Shown: one piece after another, positions 1-9,233 of the stretch | Layout: every line of letters begins with the position of its first letter | How positions within the stretch are numbered: the first letter of the stretch is position 1 | Source: Alphaproteobacteria bacterium TMED62 | GTDB taxonomy: Bacteria > Pseudomonadota > Alphaproteobacteria > TMED109 | Assembly (NCBI GenBank): GCA_002170595.1 | Contig: NHDP01000006.1 | Coordinates: 53,261 to 85,465 of the forward strand | Length of the DNA: 32,205 nucleotides | Direction: 5' to 3' | Program-made: the position numbers and the translations under genes | The notes under the pieces: model-generated | The model's database searches: none | What the model was told of the DNA's origin: nothing | Seen by the model: the letters and a program-made list of their open reading frames with translations, nothing else

Positions 1-59
1 AAATTGAAGAAAAAAGTTTCTCTGAGGAAGTAGCCTCACAAGTAAATAATACCACTTAG
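1..59 (+). CDS. tsf: Elongation factor Ts, C-terminal end (partial)
   Basis: The first 59 bases read in frame 3 as IEEKSFSEEVASQVNNTT followed by TAG. This matches the usual C-terminus of EF-Ts, where a conserved 'EGIEK...FAEEVAAQ' tail ends the protein. EF-Ts is the GDP/GTP exchange factor for EF-Tu, and tsf lies immediately upstream of pyrH in most Alphaproteobacteria, as here (11 bp gap). Only 18 codons are inside the window, so the call rests on this short tail plus gene order. Confidence 0.8.
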   Translation, partial: IEEKSFSEEVASQVNNTT

Positions 60-70
60 TTATAGTAAAA

Positions 71-808
71 ATGAAAAATTTAAACCTGATAAATTTTAAT
101 AGCTGGAAAAGAATTATGTTGAAATTGTCAGGTGAAGTCCTTGTTGGTAAGCAGGATTATGGTATTGATCCTGATAAAGTGTTATCTATTGCACATGACA
201 TAGCGCAGGTTCATAACAAAGGAAAAGAAATTTGTATTGTTGTTGGAGGCGGTAATATATTTAGAGGTATTTCAGGAGCAGCTCAAGGTATTGATAGAGT
301 TACTGCTGATGGCATGGGTATGTTAGCTACTGTTATAAATGCTTTAGCCCTTCAGAACGCTATTGAAGAAAAAGGAGTTTCAACACGAGTATTATCAGCA
401 ATTCCAATGCAAACTATATGTGAACCATTTATAAAAAGAAGAGCCATTAGACATTTAGAAAAAAATAGGGTAATTATTCTTGCTGCGGGTACTGGTAATC
501 CATATTTTTCAACAGATACGGCGGCTACACTTAGAGCAGCTGAGATGAGCTGTGATGTTATTTTTAAAGGAACTAGTGTGGATGGTGTATATGAGGATGA
601 TCCTAAGAAATATCCAAATTCAAAAAAATATTCTACTATAAAATATAAAAAAGTATTATCAGATAATCTTAAAGTTATGGACTCTTCAGCAATAACATTA
701 GCAAGAGACAATAATATACCTATTGTTGTATTTTCAATTTTAGCAAAAAATTCATTTTCTAAAGCTATAAATGCCGAAGAGTCATTTACTATTATATCAG
801 AGGAGTAA
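71..808 (+). CDS. pyrH: UMP kinase
   Basis: Uridylate kinase of the amino acid kinase superfamily, phosphorylating UMP to UDP with ATP in the cytoplasm as a hexamer. Visible motifs are the N-terminal KLSGE (residues 18-22), the glycine-rich GGGN (59-62), the DRVTADGMGM UMP-site segment (75-84) and TGNPYFSTDTAA (141-152). The 245-residue length is normal for the family; the first ~10 residues before 'WKRIMLKLSGE' are a slightly long lead, so a later start cannot be excluded, but no better ATG exists before the conserved core. It sits between tsf and frr in the conserved order, and its last codons carry the AGGAG Shine-Dalgarno of frr. Confidence 0.97.
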   Translation: MKNLNLINFNSWKRIMLKLSGEVLVGKQDYGIDPDKVLSIAHDIAQVHNKGKEICIVVGGGNIFRGISGAAQGIDRVTADGMGMLATVINALALQNAIEEKGVSTRVLSAIPMQTICEPFIKRRAIRHLEKNRVIILAAGTGNPYFSTDTAATLRAAEMSCDVIFKGTSVDGVYEDDPKKYPNSKKYSTIKYKKVLSDNLKVMDSSAITLARDNNIPIVVFSILAKNSFSKAINAEESFTIISEE

Positions 809-810
809 AT

Positions 811-1365
811 ATGAACAAACTTATAATGGATGATTATGAAAAAAGAATGCAAGGTACAATTGATAATTTAATTAACAACTTTTCTGGCATAAGATCTGGT
901 AGGGCTTCTAGTACCTTAGTAGATAGTCTTATTGTAGATGCATATGGCCAAAATATGAAAATTAAGGATCTAGCGTCAGTAAATGTACCTGAGGCTAGAA
1001 CTATAAAAATAAATGTCTGGGATACTAATCTAGTAAGTGCTGTAGAAAAAAGTATAATAAATTCTTCTTTAGGCTTATCACCTATGACAGAAGGACAAAT
1101 CATAAGAATAAATTTACCCGAGCTTACAGCTGAGAGAAGACAGGAACTAGCAAAAAATGTAAAACGCATAGCAGAAGAGTCAAAAATTTCAATTAGAAAC
1201 ATTAGACAAGATGGCATGAACTCCATAAAAAAATTAACTAGTGAAAATGTTCCAGAAGATGAAATTAAAAATCTACAAGATGACCTGCAAAAATTGACAG
1301 ACATTTATATAGAAAAAATTTCAGAAAAAAGTAAAAATAAAGAAAATGAGATTCTGCAAATTTAG
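811..1365 (+). CDS. frr: Ribosome recycling factor
   Basis: RRF splits post-termination ribosomes together with EF-G. The 184-residue length equals the family norm. Conserved parts include the IRSGRAS segment near residue 28, VPEARTIKI, and the LTAERRQELAK and IRNIRQDG stretches of the three-helix bundle. The ATG lies 2 bp after the pyrH stop, with AGGAG (801-805) 5 nt upstream inside the end of pyrH, so translation is probably coupled to pyrH. The overlapping minus-strand ORF at 834-1304 is a shadow. Confidence 0.97.
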   Translation: MNKLIMDDYEKRMQGTIDNLINNFSGIRSGRASSTLVDSLIVDAYGQNMKIKDLASVNVPEARTIKINVWDTNLVSAVEKSIINSSLGLSPMTEGQIIRINLPELTAERRQELAKNVKRIAEESKISIRNIRQDGMNSIKKLTSENVPEDEIKNLQDDLQKLTDIYIEKISEKSKNKENEILQI

Positions 1366-1376
1366 TCTATTTTGCA

Positions 1377-2099
1377 ATGAACAATAATAAAAATAATAAT
1401 TTATCTTTTCCAAAGCATATTGGTATAATTATGGATGGAAATAGGCGTTGGGCAAAATCAAATGGTCTGAAAAGCATAGATGGACATAAAAAAGGTGCTA
1501 TTAATGTCAAAGAAATAATAAATACTGCTGTAGAATGTAATGTTAAGTACCTCACACTATTTGCTTTTTCATCAGAAAATTGGAAGAGGACAAATCAAGA
1601 AGTTCAAGATTTAATTAGTCTACTAAGGTATTTTTTAAAAAAACAAATTAAAGATTTATTAAAAAATGATGTTTGTCTAAAAGTACTTGGTGAAATAGCA
1701 TTATTTCCTAAAGACATAATAAAGGATTTAACTAATTTAGTAGAAGCTTCAAAACATAACAAGACATTTCAATTAATAATTGCTATAAATTATGGTTCCA
1801 GACAAGAAATTACTAGTTCCGTTAAAAAAATAGCTAGTTATCTAAGTAGTAAAAGTATTACCATTGATCAAATTAATGAAAAATTAATATCAGATTCTCT
1901 CTATACAGCTGGTTTACCAGACCCTGATTTAATAATAAGAACAGGCGGTGATTGTAGGTTAAGCAATTTTCTTTTATGGCAAGCAGCATATACAGAATTG
2001 CTATTTATAAAAAAACCTTGGCCTGAATTTAGTAAAGATGACTTTATATCTGCAATCTCTGAGTTTAATAATAGAGAAAGAAGGTTTGGGGGTCTGTAA
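1377..2099 (+). CDS. uppS: Isoprenyl transferase (undecaprenyl diphosphate synthase)
   Basis: cis-Prenyltransferase that extends farnesyl-PP with IPP to make undecaprenyl-PP, the lipid carrier for peptidoglycan and polysaccharides. The family signature HIGIIMDGNRRWAK (14-27) contains the catalytic Asp20. DGHKKGA follows, then FSSENWKR (64-71) and a C-terminal RTGGDCRLSNFLLWQ segment that contacts substrate; most homologues have RTSGE at the start of that last motif, so GGD is a mild variant. The 240-residue length is normal. It is 11 bp after frr, and its stop TAA is followed directly by the cdsA frame (TAATT). Confidence 0.96.
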   Translation: MNNNKNNNLSFPKHIGIIMDGNRRWAKSNGLKSIDGHKKGAINVKEIINTAVECNVKYLTLFAFSSENWKRTNQEVQDLISLLRYFLKKQIKDLLKNDVCLKVLGEIALFPKDIIKDLTNLVEASKHNKTFQLIIAINYGSRQEITSSVKKIASYLSSKSITIDQINEKLISDSLYTAGLPDPDLIIRTGGDCRLSNFLLWQAAYTELLFIKKPWPEFSKDDFISAISEFNNRERRFGGL

Positions 2100-2884
2100 T
2101 TAAAAATATTTTTTTTAATAATTTTATTATAAGAGTTATATCTTCTATAGTTTTAATATTCTTAATTTTTTTTTTTAACTATCTAGGTTCATATTATTTT
2201 TTATTTTTATTAGTAGTATCTTTTTTCATATTATTAAATGAGTATTATAAGTTATTTAATTTGAATGATTTGAGTATTAATTTTTTCATTAATTATATTA
2301 TTATTATAATTAATTTTTTTTTCATATTTTATGGTTTTAATTTACTCCCTATATTCTTTACTATACTTGGATTGCTAATTGGTCTGCTATTAAATAAAAA
2401 AAGATGGCCACTTGTTATTTTTTCTTATTTTTACTTAGCATTTCCATTTTATATATTAATTTTTTTAAATAATTATTTTCTTAATGGGAAGCTAATAATT
2501 TTATGGTTATTGTGTATTGTATGTGCTAGTGATTCATCAGCTTATATTTTTGGTAGTATAATAAAGGGTAAGAAATTGCTTCCTAGTATTAGCCCTAACA
2601 AAACCTGGTCAGGTTTTTTATTTTCTATTATATTTTCTGTAATAGGCAGTATTTGTTTCTCTTATTTATTTAACATAACTAGTATTACTAAATCTATGAT
2701 AATAGGCTTAATTTTAGGTTTTTCTACATCTTTAGGTGATTTATTTGAGAGTTACCTTAAGAGAATAAATAGTAAAAAAGATGTTTCAAAATTAATTCCT
2801 GGTCATGGAGGACTTTTAGATAGACTTGATGGCTTTTTGTTTGCTATTGTAGTTATGTTTTTCTTTGTATTACTTTGGGAGTAA
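2099..2884 (+). CDS. cdsA: Phosphatidate cytidylyltransferase, apparent ATT start
   Basis: CDP-diacylglycerol synthase, an integral membrane enzyme making CDP-DAG from phosphatidic acid and CTP. The C-terminal signature is clear: SPNKTWSG, GDLFESYLKR, and LIPGHGGLLDRLDG. The ORF track starts at a TTG (2261), giving 207 aa, but the same frame is open back to 2075. It encodes the conserved CdsA N-terminus FIIRVISSIVL... with a first membrane helix and NEYYKL, the counterpart of the usual 'WEW.RL'. No ATG, GTG or TTG lies in that extension. ATT at 2099 overlaps the uppS stop by one base (TAATT, like a coupled TAATG) and follows a G-rich GGGGG (2088-2092), giving 261 aa, a normal length. The product identity is certain; the exact initiation codon is inferred. 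Confidence 0.85.
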   Translation: MKNIFFNNFIIRVISSIVLIFLIFFFNYLGSYYFLFLLVVSFFILLNEYYKLFNLNDLSINFFINYIIIIINFFFIFYGFNLLPIFFTILGLLIGLLLNKKRWPLVIFSYFYLAFPFYILIFLNNYFLNGKLIILWLLCIVCASDSSAYIFGSIIKGKKLLPSISPNKTWSGFLFSIIFSVIGSICFSYLFNITSITKSMIIGLILGFSTSLGDLFESYLKRINSKKDVSKLIPGHGGLLDRLDGFLFAIVVMFFFVLLWE

Positions 2885-2887
2885 GTT

Positions 2888-4054
2888 TTGAAAAAAATAT
2901 CTATTTTAGGTGCTACAGGGTCAGTAGGAGTAAATACATTAAATTTATTATCCAATAATAAGCAAAAATACAATGTCATTGCTTTAACGTGTTATAAAAA
3001 TTTTAAAAAGTTAGCTAAATATGCTTTAAAATTTAAAAGTAATTATGTAGTTATTGGAGATAAAAAATACTATAAAGATTTAAAAAATGAGCTATTTGGC
3101 AGTAATATTAAATGTCTTGCTGGTGAAGAAGGTATATATGAGGTTTCAAAATTAAATGTAGATATTATGATATCTGCTATAGTTGGTGTTGCTGGGTTAG
3201 AACCAACTTTTGCTTGTTTAGGTAATGCTAAGATATTAGCAATTGCTAATAAGGAATCAGTAGTTAGTGCAGGAGATTTACTTACTAAAAAAGCTAAATT
3301 AAAGAATACTAAAATTATTCCATTAGATTCAGAGCACAATGCAATATTTCAACTTTTAAACAAAGAAAAAAAAAGTAATATAAAAAATATAATTTTAACA
3401 GCTTCTGGTGGTCCATTTTTAAGTATGAGCATCAATAATTTTAAAAATATTACAGTAGAAGATGCATTAAAACATCCTAATTGGAAAATGGGAAAAAAAA
3501 TCACTATTGACTCAGCTACATTGGTAAACAAAATAATAGAAACTATAGAGGCTTCCATCTTATTTAATATGAGCCTAGAAAATGTTGAAATTTTAATACA
3601 TCCTTCATCAATAATTCATGGTATAGTTAACTTTATCGATGGAGCTTCTCATTTGGTTGCTAGTTATCCAGATATGAAAATACCTATTAATTATGCTTTA
3701 AATTGGCCAAAAAGGTCGCATAGTAGTGTAAATTTTATAGATTATCATAAAGAAAATAATTTAAGTTTTATAAAACCAGATGAAAGAAAATTTCCATCAT
3801 TAGTATTAAAAAAATTAGTAACTAAAAGTAAATATAAAAAATCTACAGTTATCGTATTAAATGCAGCTAATGAGATAGCTGTTGAGCAATTTTTGAAAAA
3901 AAATATTAAATTTAATGATATAGTTAGAATAATTAAAAAAACTATTAATGAGTTTAAGCATATAAATATTAATACATTAAAAGATGTATTAACAGTTGAT
4001 AAAGAAGCTAGAATGCAAACTATTATGATGATTAACAAAAAAGATAGTCTATGA
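2888..4054 (+). CDS. dxr: 1-deoxy-D-xylulose 5-phosphate reductoisomerase
   Basis: Second enzyme of the MEP isoprenoid pathway, converting DXP to MEP with NADPH and a divalent metal. The NADPH-binding GATGSVG is at residues 8-14, SAIVGVAGLEPT near 96-107 and NKESVVSAG at 121-129. The metal ligands are in PLDSEHNAIFQ (Asp147, Glu149) and in NKIIETIEA (Glu218). ASGGPF and HPNWKMGKKITIDSATL form the substrate loop. The 388-residue length is normal. The start is TTG at 2888, 3 bp after cdsA, and begins directly with the conserved KKISILGATG, so it is well placed. The gene end overlaps rseP by 4 bp (ATGA). Confidence 0.97.
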   Translation: MKKISILGATGSVGVNTLNLLSNNKQKYNVIALTCYKNFKKLAKYALKFKSNYVVIGDKKYYKDLKNELFGSNIKCLAGEEGIYEVSKLNVDIMISAIVGVAGLEPTFACLGNAKILAIANKESVVSAGDLLTKKAKLKNTKIIPLDSEHNAIFQLLNKEKKSNIKNIILTASGGPFLSMSINNFKNITVEDALKHPNWKMGKKITIDSATLVNKIIETIEASILFNMSLENVEILIHPSSIIHGIVNFIDGASHLVASYPDMKIPINYALNWPKRSHSSVNFIDYHKENNLSFIKPDERKFPSLVLKKLVTKSKYKKSTVIVLNAANEIAVEQFLKKNIKFNDIVRIIKKTINEFKHININTLKDVLTVDKEARMQTIMMINKKDSL

Positions 4055-5406
4055 GTTTTATATATACATTCATTAGTTATTCTGAATATATTTTTTGGTT
4101 TATATTAGTTTTTACAATTATAGTATTTATACATGAATTTGGACATTATATCATTGCCAGATTAAATAATGTACAAGTAGAAAAATTCTCTATAGGTTTT
4201 GGCCCAGTTTTATTCAGTAAAATTGATAGAAATAATACTAAATGGCAAATAGGGTTAGTACCGTTAGGCGGTTATGTAAAGTTTTCTGGTGAGATGTATG
4301 CAAATACTAAAAATCAAAAACATGATAGTAATAAAGATCTTTTTATGAATAAAAAAGCTCTTCAAAAAGCAAGTATTGTTTTTGCAGGACCAGCTGCTAA
4401 CTTTATACTAAGTTTTTTTCTTTTTGTAGGTATCTTCTACTTTTTTGGACAAAATAAAACTTCAAATATTGTGGCCTCTATTGATGATGATAGTCCAGCC
4501 TATCATAGTAATATAAAAGTTTATGATAAAATAATATCCATTAACAAAACTAAAATAGATAACTTTGAAGATATTTATAATTTCATTGAGGCTGATAATA
4601 AATATTTTGAATATCTATTGTTTACTATAGAAAGAAATAATAAAATATTAGAATATAAATTAAAACCAGATAAAAAAGAAATAAAAACATTTATTGGAAC
4701 TGAAAAGACCATAAATTATATTGGTATAAACCCATTATTAGAGCCAGTAGTTGGTAAGGTACTAGCTAATTCACCTGCCAAAGATGCAGGTTTAAAAACT
4801 GGAGATATAATAAGAAGTATAAACAATATTAAAATATTAGATGCAAGACAAATTATTGATATTGTAAAGGTTAATAGGGGTAACATCTTAAAATTTTTAA
4901 TATTAAGAAATAATAACGAATTTGCTATTGATGTTATTCCTAGGGATATAAACAAAAATAATGAAGGTAAAATTGGTATTACATTTAAAAAGAGTAGAGA
5001 AAAATTAAATTTTTTAGACTCTATTGTAGAGTCTATTAGAAATATTTATATAATATCAATTAAAACTTTAGTTGCATTTTGGGAAATTTTGTTTGGTAAA
5101 AGAGATCATTGTGAGGTAGGTGGGCCTATATTAATAGCTAAAGTTTCAACAGATGTAGTTAATACTGATTATATTTCCTTTATTGCTTTAATTGCATTAA
5201 TATCCATCAATCTTGGTTTGATTAACTTATTTCCTTTGCCATTATTAGATGGAGGTCATTTATTAACATTTATATCAGAGTTTATAATTGGAAAAAATAT
5301 TAATTATAATTTATTCAAAATAGTTCAAATTATTGGAGTAGCATTAATTCTTTCTTTTATGATTTTTTCCATATTAAATGATATTTACTGTAGAGTACTA
5401 AATTAA
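4051..5406 (+). CDS. rseP: RIP metalloprotease RseP (site-2 protease)
   Basis: Intramembrane zinc metalloprotease that performs regulated intramembrane cleavage of anti-sigma factors and remnant signal peptides. HEFGH at residues 28-32 supplies two zinc His and the catalytic Glu within the first membrane helix. LLDGGH near 398 supplies the third ligand (Asp400). Between them are two PDZ-like modules, the second with SPAKDAGLKTGDIIRSINN. Terminal hydrophobic helices close the protein; 451 residues is normal. The ATG overlaps the dxr stop (ATGA), and bamA begins directly after the stop. No anti-sigma factor substrate is visible in this window. Confidence 0.96.
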   Translation: MSFIYTFISYSEYIFWFILVFTIIVFIHEFGHYIIARLNNVQVEKFSIGFGPVLFSKIDRNNTKWQIGLVPLGGYVKFSGEMYANTKNQKHDSNKDLFMNKKALQKASIVFAGPAANFILSFFLFVGIFYFFGQNKTSNIVASIDDDSPAYHSNIKVYDKIISINKTKIDNFEDIYNFIEADNKYFEYLLFTIERNNKILEYKLKPDKKEIKTFIGTEKTINYIGINPLLEPVVGKVLANSPAKDAGLKTGDIIRSINNIKILDARQIIDIVKVNRGNILKFLILRNNNEFAIDVIPRDINKNNEGKIGITFKKSREKLNFLDSIVESIRNIYIISIKTLVAFWEILFGKRDHCEVGGPILIAKVSTDVVNTDYISFIALIALISINLGLINLFPLPLLDGGHLLTFISEFIIGKNINYNLFKIVQIIGVALILSFMIFSILNDIYCRVLN

Positions 5407-7659
5407 ATGCTTAAGTTATCATTTGTATTTTTAATAATGCTATGCACTACATTGCAATGTACTCTACTAGGAAACGTAGTGGATAAAATCTATATTAAGG
5501 GGAACCAAAGAATTGAAAACAGTACTATTCTCTCTTATCTAAATATAAGAAAAAATGATGAAATAAGTGATCAGGACTTAAATATTGTTTTCAAAGACTT
5601 ATTTGCCACAGAATTATTTTCCAATATAAGCTTTGAGCTAAAAGGTAGTTTTTTGTATATAAATGTTACAGAAAATCCAATAATCAATAGGATTGCTTTT
5701 GAAGGTAATAAAAGGATAGATGATGATGATATTTTACCTGAAATATCATTAAAGCCTAGAGATATATTTACTTTAAATAAGGTAAAAAATAATTTACAAA
5801 CTATTTTAGGAATATACAGGGGAAATGGTAGGTATGCTGCTATAGTAGAACCAAAAGTCATATATTTAGAACAAAACAGAGTAGATTTAATTTTTGAAAT
5901 AGTAGAAGGTCCGCTATCAAAAATTAAATTTATAAATTTTTTAGGTAACTCTTTTTTCTCTGATAGAGAACTTAAAAGTGAAATACTTACTAAAGAGCAT
6001 AGATGGTGGAAGGTATTATCCTCTGGTGGAAAGTTTGATCCTGACTTATTAAATTTTGATGAAATAAATTTAAAAAAGTTTTATGCCAATAAAGGTTTTG
6101 TAGACGCTAATATTGAAGCATCTCAAGCTGAATTAAACCATGAGAAGGATTTATTTTTTATTACATTAAATGTTAATGAAGGAGATAGATACAAATTTGG
6201 TAATATAAGTGCAGATGTTTTAATTAACAACGTTAACAAAGAACTTATACTTGATGGAATAAAGTTTAAAGAAGGTAATTGGTTTAGTGCTCAAAGACTA
6301 GATGATACTATAGTAAATATTACGGAAAATATTATGAAGGATGGAATACCATTTGTTAAAGTTAATCCTAGGCTTAAAAGAAATCAGGATAAAAGTATTG
6401 ACGTTTCCTTTTTAATTGACCCAGCCGAAAAAAAATATATAGATAAAATTATAATCTCTGGCAATACAAGAACTTTAGATAAAGTAATAAGACGAAGATT
6501 AAGAATAGCTGAAGGTGATGCATATAATAGAGTTTTATTAAAAAGGTCTCAAATATTGGTAAATAACCTAGGACATTTTTCAAAAGTTGAATTTAATCAA
6601 ATAGAAAACCCTATGAACAATAATGAAATTAATATTAACTTAGAGGTAGAAGAACAAAGTACTGGTGAATTTTCTTTAGGAGGAGGCTATTCATCAGGTA
6701 ATGGAGCACAAGCAACTATAGGACTATCTGAAAATAATTTCTTTGGTAAAGGACAAAGATTAAAATTTTTCATACTAACTAGTGAAAGGCAAAATAGTAT
6801 CGATTTTTCTTTTACAGAACCATTCTTCTTAAATAGAGATGTATCTTTATCAACTGATATATTTAAAACAATTAGGCAGTTTCCTGAAAGTAATTATGAT
6901 AATGAGACTGATGGAGTTGCTTTGGGGATAGGTTATGCTAATGGAGAGTTTGGAAGGCAGAGTATCAAATATTCTTTGGAAAAAAGAGATATAATTGCTT
7001 ATTCAGGAGCGTCTAGTGCTATTGTTGCAGAGTCTGGGGAAAATATACTATCATTATTTACACTTGGAAATAGAATAGACAAGTCGAATAGCAGAATAGA
7101 TCCAACTGAGGGCTGGTTCTTTTCAAATAGTTTCGGCTTAGCAGGCATAGGAGGAGATAAAAAGTATATTAAAATAAGTGGAACGCTTGCTAGCTATGAT
7201 ATGATATTAGATAACAAAATTACTTTGTCATTAGTTGGAAAAACTGGCTATGTATTGGGTTTAGGTCAAGATATTGAAATATCAGATAGATTTATTTTAG
7301 GAGATAACACTTTTGTGGGTTTTCAAAATGCAGGAATAGGTCCTAGAGACAAAGATGATGATTCAGCTTTAGGTGGAAATTTTTATTATACTTTAACTCC
7401 TCAATTAAAATTTGGATTAGGTTTGCCTAAAGAACTGGGTATTAAAGGAAGAGCATTTATAACCGCTGGATCATTGACTTCAATTGACACCAGTGCAACA
7501 AATTATTATGATGATAATAGTTTAAGATTAACTACAGGAGCTGGAGTTTTATGGCAATCTCCGTTTGGTCCTATAAGATTAGACTATAGTTTTGCAATTT
7601 TAAAGGAAAGTTATGATAAAACAGAAACATTCAGCTTCAATGTTGGTACATTATTTTAA
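5407..7659 (+). CDS. bamA: Outer membrane protein assembly factor BamA
   Basis: Central subunit of the BAM complex that folds beta-barrel proteins into the outer membrane. A signal peptide occupies about residues 1-20 (hydrophobic FVFLIMLCTTL). POTRA repeats follow to about residue 420, recognisable from recurrent IxGNxR(I/T) elements (IKGNQRI, FEGNKRI, ISGNTRT). The Omp85 barrel begins near GEFSLGGGYSSGNG and ends on the aromatic terminal residue Phe750, the usual outer-membrane insertion signal. The 750-residue length is normal. The gene starts at the base after the rseP stop, with no spacer, so coupled translation is likely. Confidence 0.97.
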   Translation: MLKLSFVFLIMLCTTLQCTLLGNVVDKIYIKGNQRIENSTILSYLNIRKNDEISDQDLNIVFKDLFATELFSNISFELKGSFLYINVTENPIINRIAFEGNKRIDDDDILPEISLKPRDIFTLNKVKNNLQTILGIYRGNGRYAAIVEPKVIYLEQNRVDLIFEIVEGPLSKIKFINFLGNSFFSDRELKSEILTKEHRWWKVLSSGGKFDPDLLNFDEINLKKFYANKGFVDANIEASQAELNHEKDLFFITLNVNEGDRYKFGNISADVLINNVNKELILDGIKFKEGNWFSAQRLDDTIVNITENIMKDGIPFVKVNPRLKRNQDKSIDVSFLIDPAEKKYIDKIIISGNTRTLDKVIRRRLRIAEGDAYNRVLLKRSQILVNNLGHFSKVEFNQIENPMNNNEININLEVEEQSTGEFSLGGGYSSGNGAQATIGLSENNFFGKGQRLKFFILTSERQNSIDFSFTEPFFLNRDVSLSTDIFKTIRQFPESNYDNETDGVALGIGYANGEFGRQSIKYSLEKRDIIAYSGASSAIVAESGENILSLFTLGNRIDKSNSRIDPTEGWFFSNSFGLAGIGGDKKYIKISGTLASYDMILDNKITLSLVGKTGYVLGLGQDIEISDRFILGDNTFVGFQNAGIGPRDKDDDSALGGNFYYTLTPQLKFGLGLPKELGIKGRAFITAGSLTSIDTSATNYYDDNSLRLTTGAGVLWQSPFGPIRLDYSFAILKESYDKTETFSFNVGTLF

Positions 7660-8239
7660 AAAATTCTTATTAGTAATAATATTAACTTTTAATTTTAATA
7701 TTTTTAATAGTGCATTAGCCAATGAAGATAAAAAAAATGATAAAATTGATAACATTAATTTTCCTGCAGCAGTTATAGACATGAAAGCAGTTTTAGCTAA
7801 GTCTTCAGCATTCTCTACACTTCAAAAAGAGATACAAAAAGTAGAAAAAAATTATAAAGAAGAAATAAAAAAAGAAGAAGACATTCTAAAAAAGGAGCAA
7901 GAAAGTTTAGTTTCACAAAAATCAGTATTATCAAATGAGGAGTTTAAGCAAAAGGAAGATGCTTTCAAACAAAAAGTAAATAAGGTTCAAGCTAAGGTAG
8001 AAAAAATCAGAAGAGAATTAGAATCAACTATGGCAAAAGGTATGCAAATAATACAACAAGAGGCGGTAAAACACATGAAAGAAATTGCTGCCAAGAAAGG
8101 TTATTTATTAGTTTTTGACGCAAATACTACAGTTATATCAGCAGATAGAATTAATATTTCTAATATAGTAGTAGATAAACTGAATAAATCTCTACCTAAA
8201 ATATCAGTAGAAAAGAAAAAAGAAAAAAAAGTTGATTAG
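7640..8239 (+). CDS. skp: OmpH/Skp-family periplasmic chaperone
   Basis: Periplasmic holdase that keeps outer-membrane proteins unfolded on the way to BamA. The protein has a signal peptide with probable cleavage after NSALA, a core start VIDMKAVLAKS similar to the conserved beta strand of Skp, then a long charged coiled coil rich in Glu, Lys and Gln. The core finishes with GYLLVFDANTTVISA. The ORF track uses an ATG at 7613 deep in bamA; the in-frame ATG at 7640 (MLVHYFKK...) gives a normal signal peptide and a shorter 20 bp overlap, so I prefer it (199 aa). The extended Lys-rich tail is typical of AT-rich genomes. It lies between bamA and lpxD, the usual place. Confidence 0.9.
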   Translation: MLVHYFKKFLLVIILTFNFNIFNSALANEDKKNDKIDNINFPAAVIDMKAVLAKSSAFSTLQKEIQKVEKNYKEEIKKEEDILKKEQESLVSQKSVLSNEEFKQKEDAFKQKVNKVQAKVEKIRRELESTMAKGMQIIQQEAVKHMKEIAAKKGYLLVFDANTTVISADRINISNIVVDKLNKSLPKISVEKKKEKKVD

Positions 8240-9233
8240 TAATATTATATCAAAGCCAAAGGGTCCATATTCGTTAAAAAAAATAGCTGATTTTACTAAA
8301 GATAAGATTATTGGTAATTCAAAAATCATCATAAATAGAATTTCTTCGATAGAAAATGCAAAGTCCAAAAGTATTACCTTTGTAGACAAAAAAAAATACT
8401 TAAATAAATTAAGTTATACTAAAGCATCAGCATGTATTATATCTGAGCATGATATTGGCAAATTATCTAAAAAATTAAATTTATCTTTTTTAGTATCAAA
8501 AAACCCCTACCTTAGTTATGTAAAGTTATTAAATATTTTTTATCCTCATGTAAATAATTTTAAGCAGTCTAAAACCTTAAAAATACAAATATCAAAGTCT
8601 GCTCATATTTCTAAAAATGCTGACGTTAAAAGTAACACTATTATTGGTGATAATAGTATTATTAATTCATTTTCTAGTATTGGTCCTAATGTTTACATTG
8701 GGAAAAACTGTTATATTGGAAATAATGTAAGTATTTCAAATTCTCATATTGGTAATAATGTTAATATTCAAGATGGAACTATAATTGGGCAAGATGGATT
8801 TGGATATTTTTTTGACGGAAAGAAATATATTAAAGTACCACAAATAGGTATAGTAAAAATTAATAATGATGTAGATATAGGTTCTAACTGTACTATTGAT
8901 AGAGGTTCAATTAATTTTACTGAAATAAAAAAAGGTGTTAAAATAGATAATCTTGTTCATATAGCTCATAATGTTGTTATAGGTGAAAATACTGCAATAG
9001 CTGGTCAAACTGGCATAGCAGGAAGTTCTATTATAGGTAAAAATGTATTAATGGGAGGACAGGTAGGCGTTTCTGGTCATTTATATATTAAGGATAATGT
9101 TCAAATTGGAGCACAATCAGGAGTTACAAAAAATATTGAAAAAAATAGCATTGTAAGTGGTACACCTTCTGTTAGTCTTAAAACATATTTAAAACAGTCA
9201 GTCATTCTTAAACAAATGGTAGAAAAAAAATGA
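8232..9233 (+). CDS. lpxD: UDP-3-O-acylglucosamine N-acyltransferase LpxD
   Basis: Third enzyme of lipid A synthesis, transferring a 3-hydroxyacyl chain from ACP to UDP-3-O-acyl-glucosamine. The N-terminal uridine-binding domain (about 1-105) is followed by hexapeptide repeats forming a left-handed beta helix (I/V-G-x-N pattern, e.g. IGKNCYIGNNVSI). NLVHIAHNVVIG holds the catalytic His region, and GQTGIAG and GGQVGVSGH are conserved. The 333-residue length fits the family. The start is TTG at 8232, overlapping the skp stop by 8 bp; the first conserved residues (YSLKKIADF) follow about a dozen codons later, so this start is reasonable. The stop overlaps fabZ by 4 bp. Confidence 0.95.
   Translation: MISNIISKPKGPYSLKKIADFTKDKIIGNSKIIINRISSIENAKSKSITFVDKKKYLNKLSYTKASACIISEHDIGKLSKKLNLSFLVSKNPYLSYVKLLNIFYPHVNNFKQSKTLKIQISKSAHISKNADVKSNTIIGDNSIINSFSSIGPNVYIGKNCYIGNNVSISNSHIGNNVNIQDGTIIGQDGFGYFFDGKKYIKVPQIGIVKINNDVDIGSNCTIDRGSINFTEIKKGVKIDNLVHIAHNVVIGENTAIAGQTGIAGSSIIGKNVLMGGQVGVSGHLYIKDNVQIGAQSGVTKNIEKNSIVSGTPSVSLKTYLKQSVILKQMVEKK

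Noticed and set aside
352-852. 166 aa minus-strand ORF over pyrH
   Set aside because: It is antisense to a fully conserved pyrH and shows no family features; AT-rich codon use opens such shadow frames.
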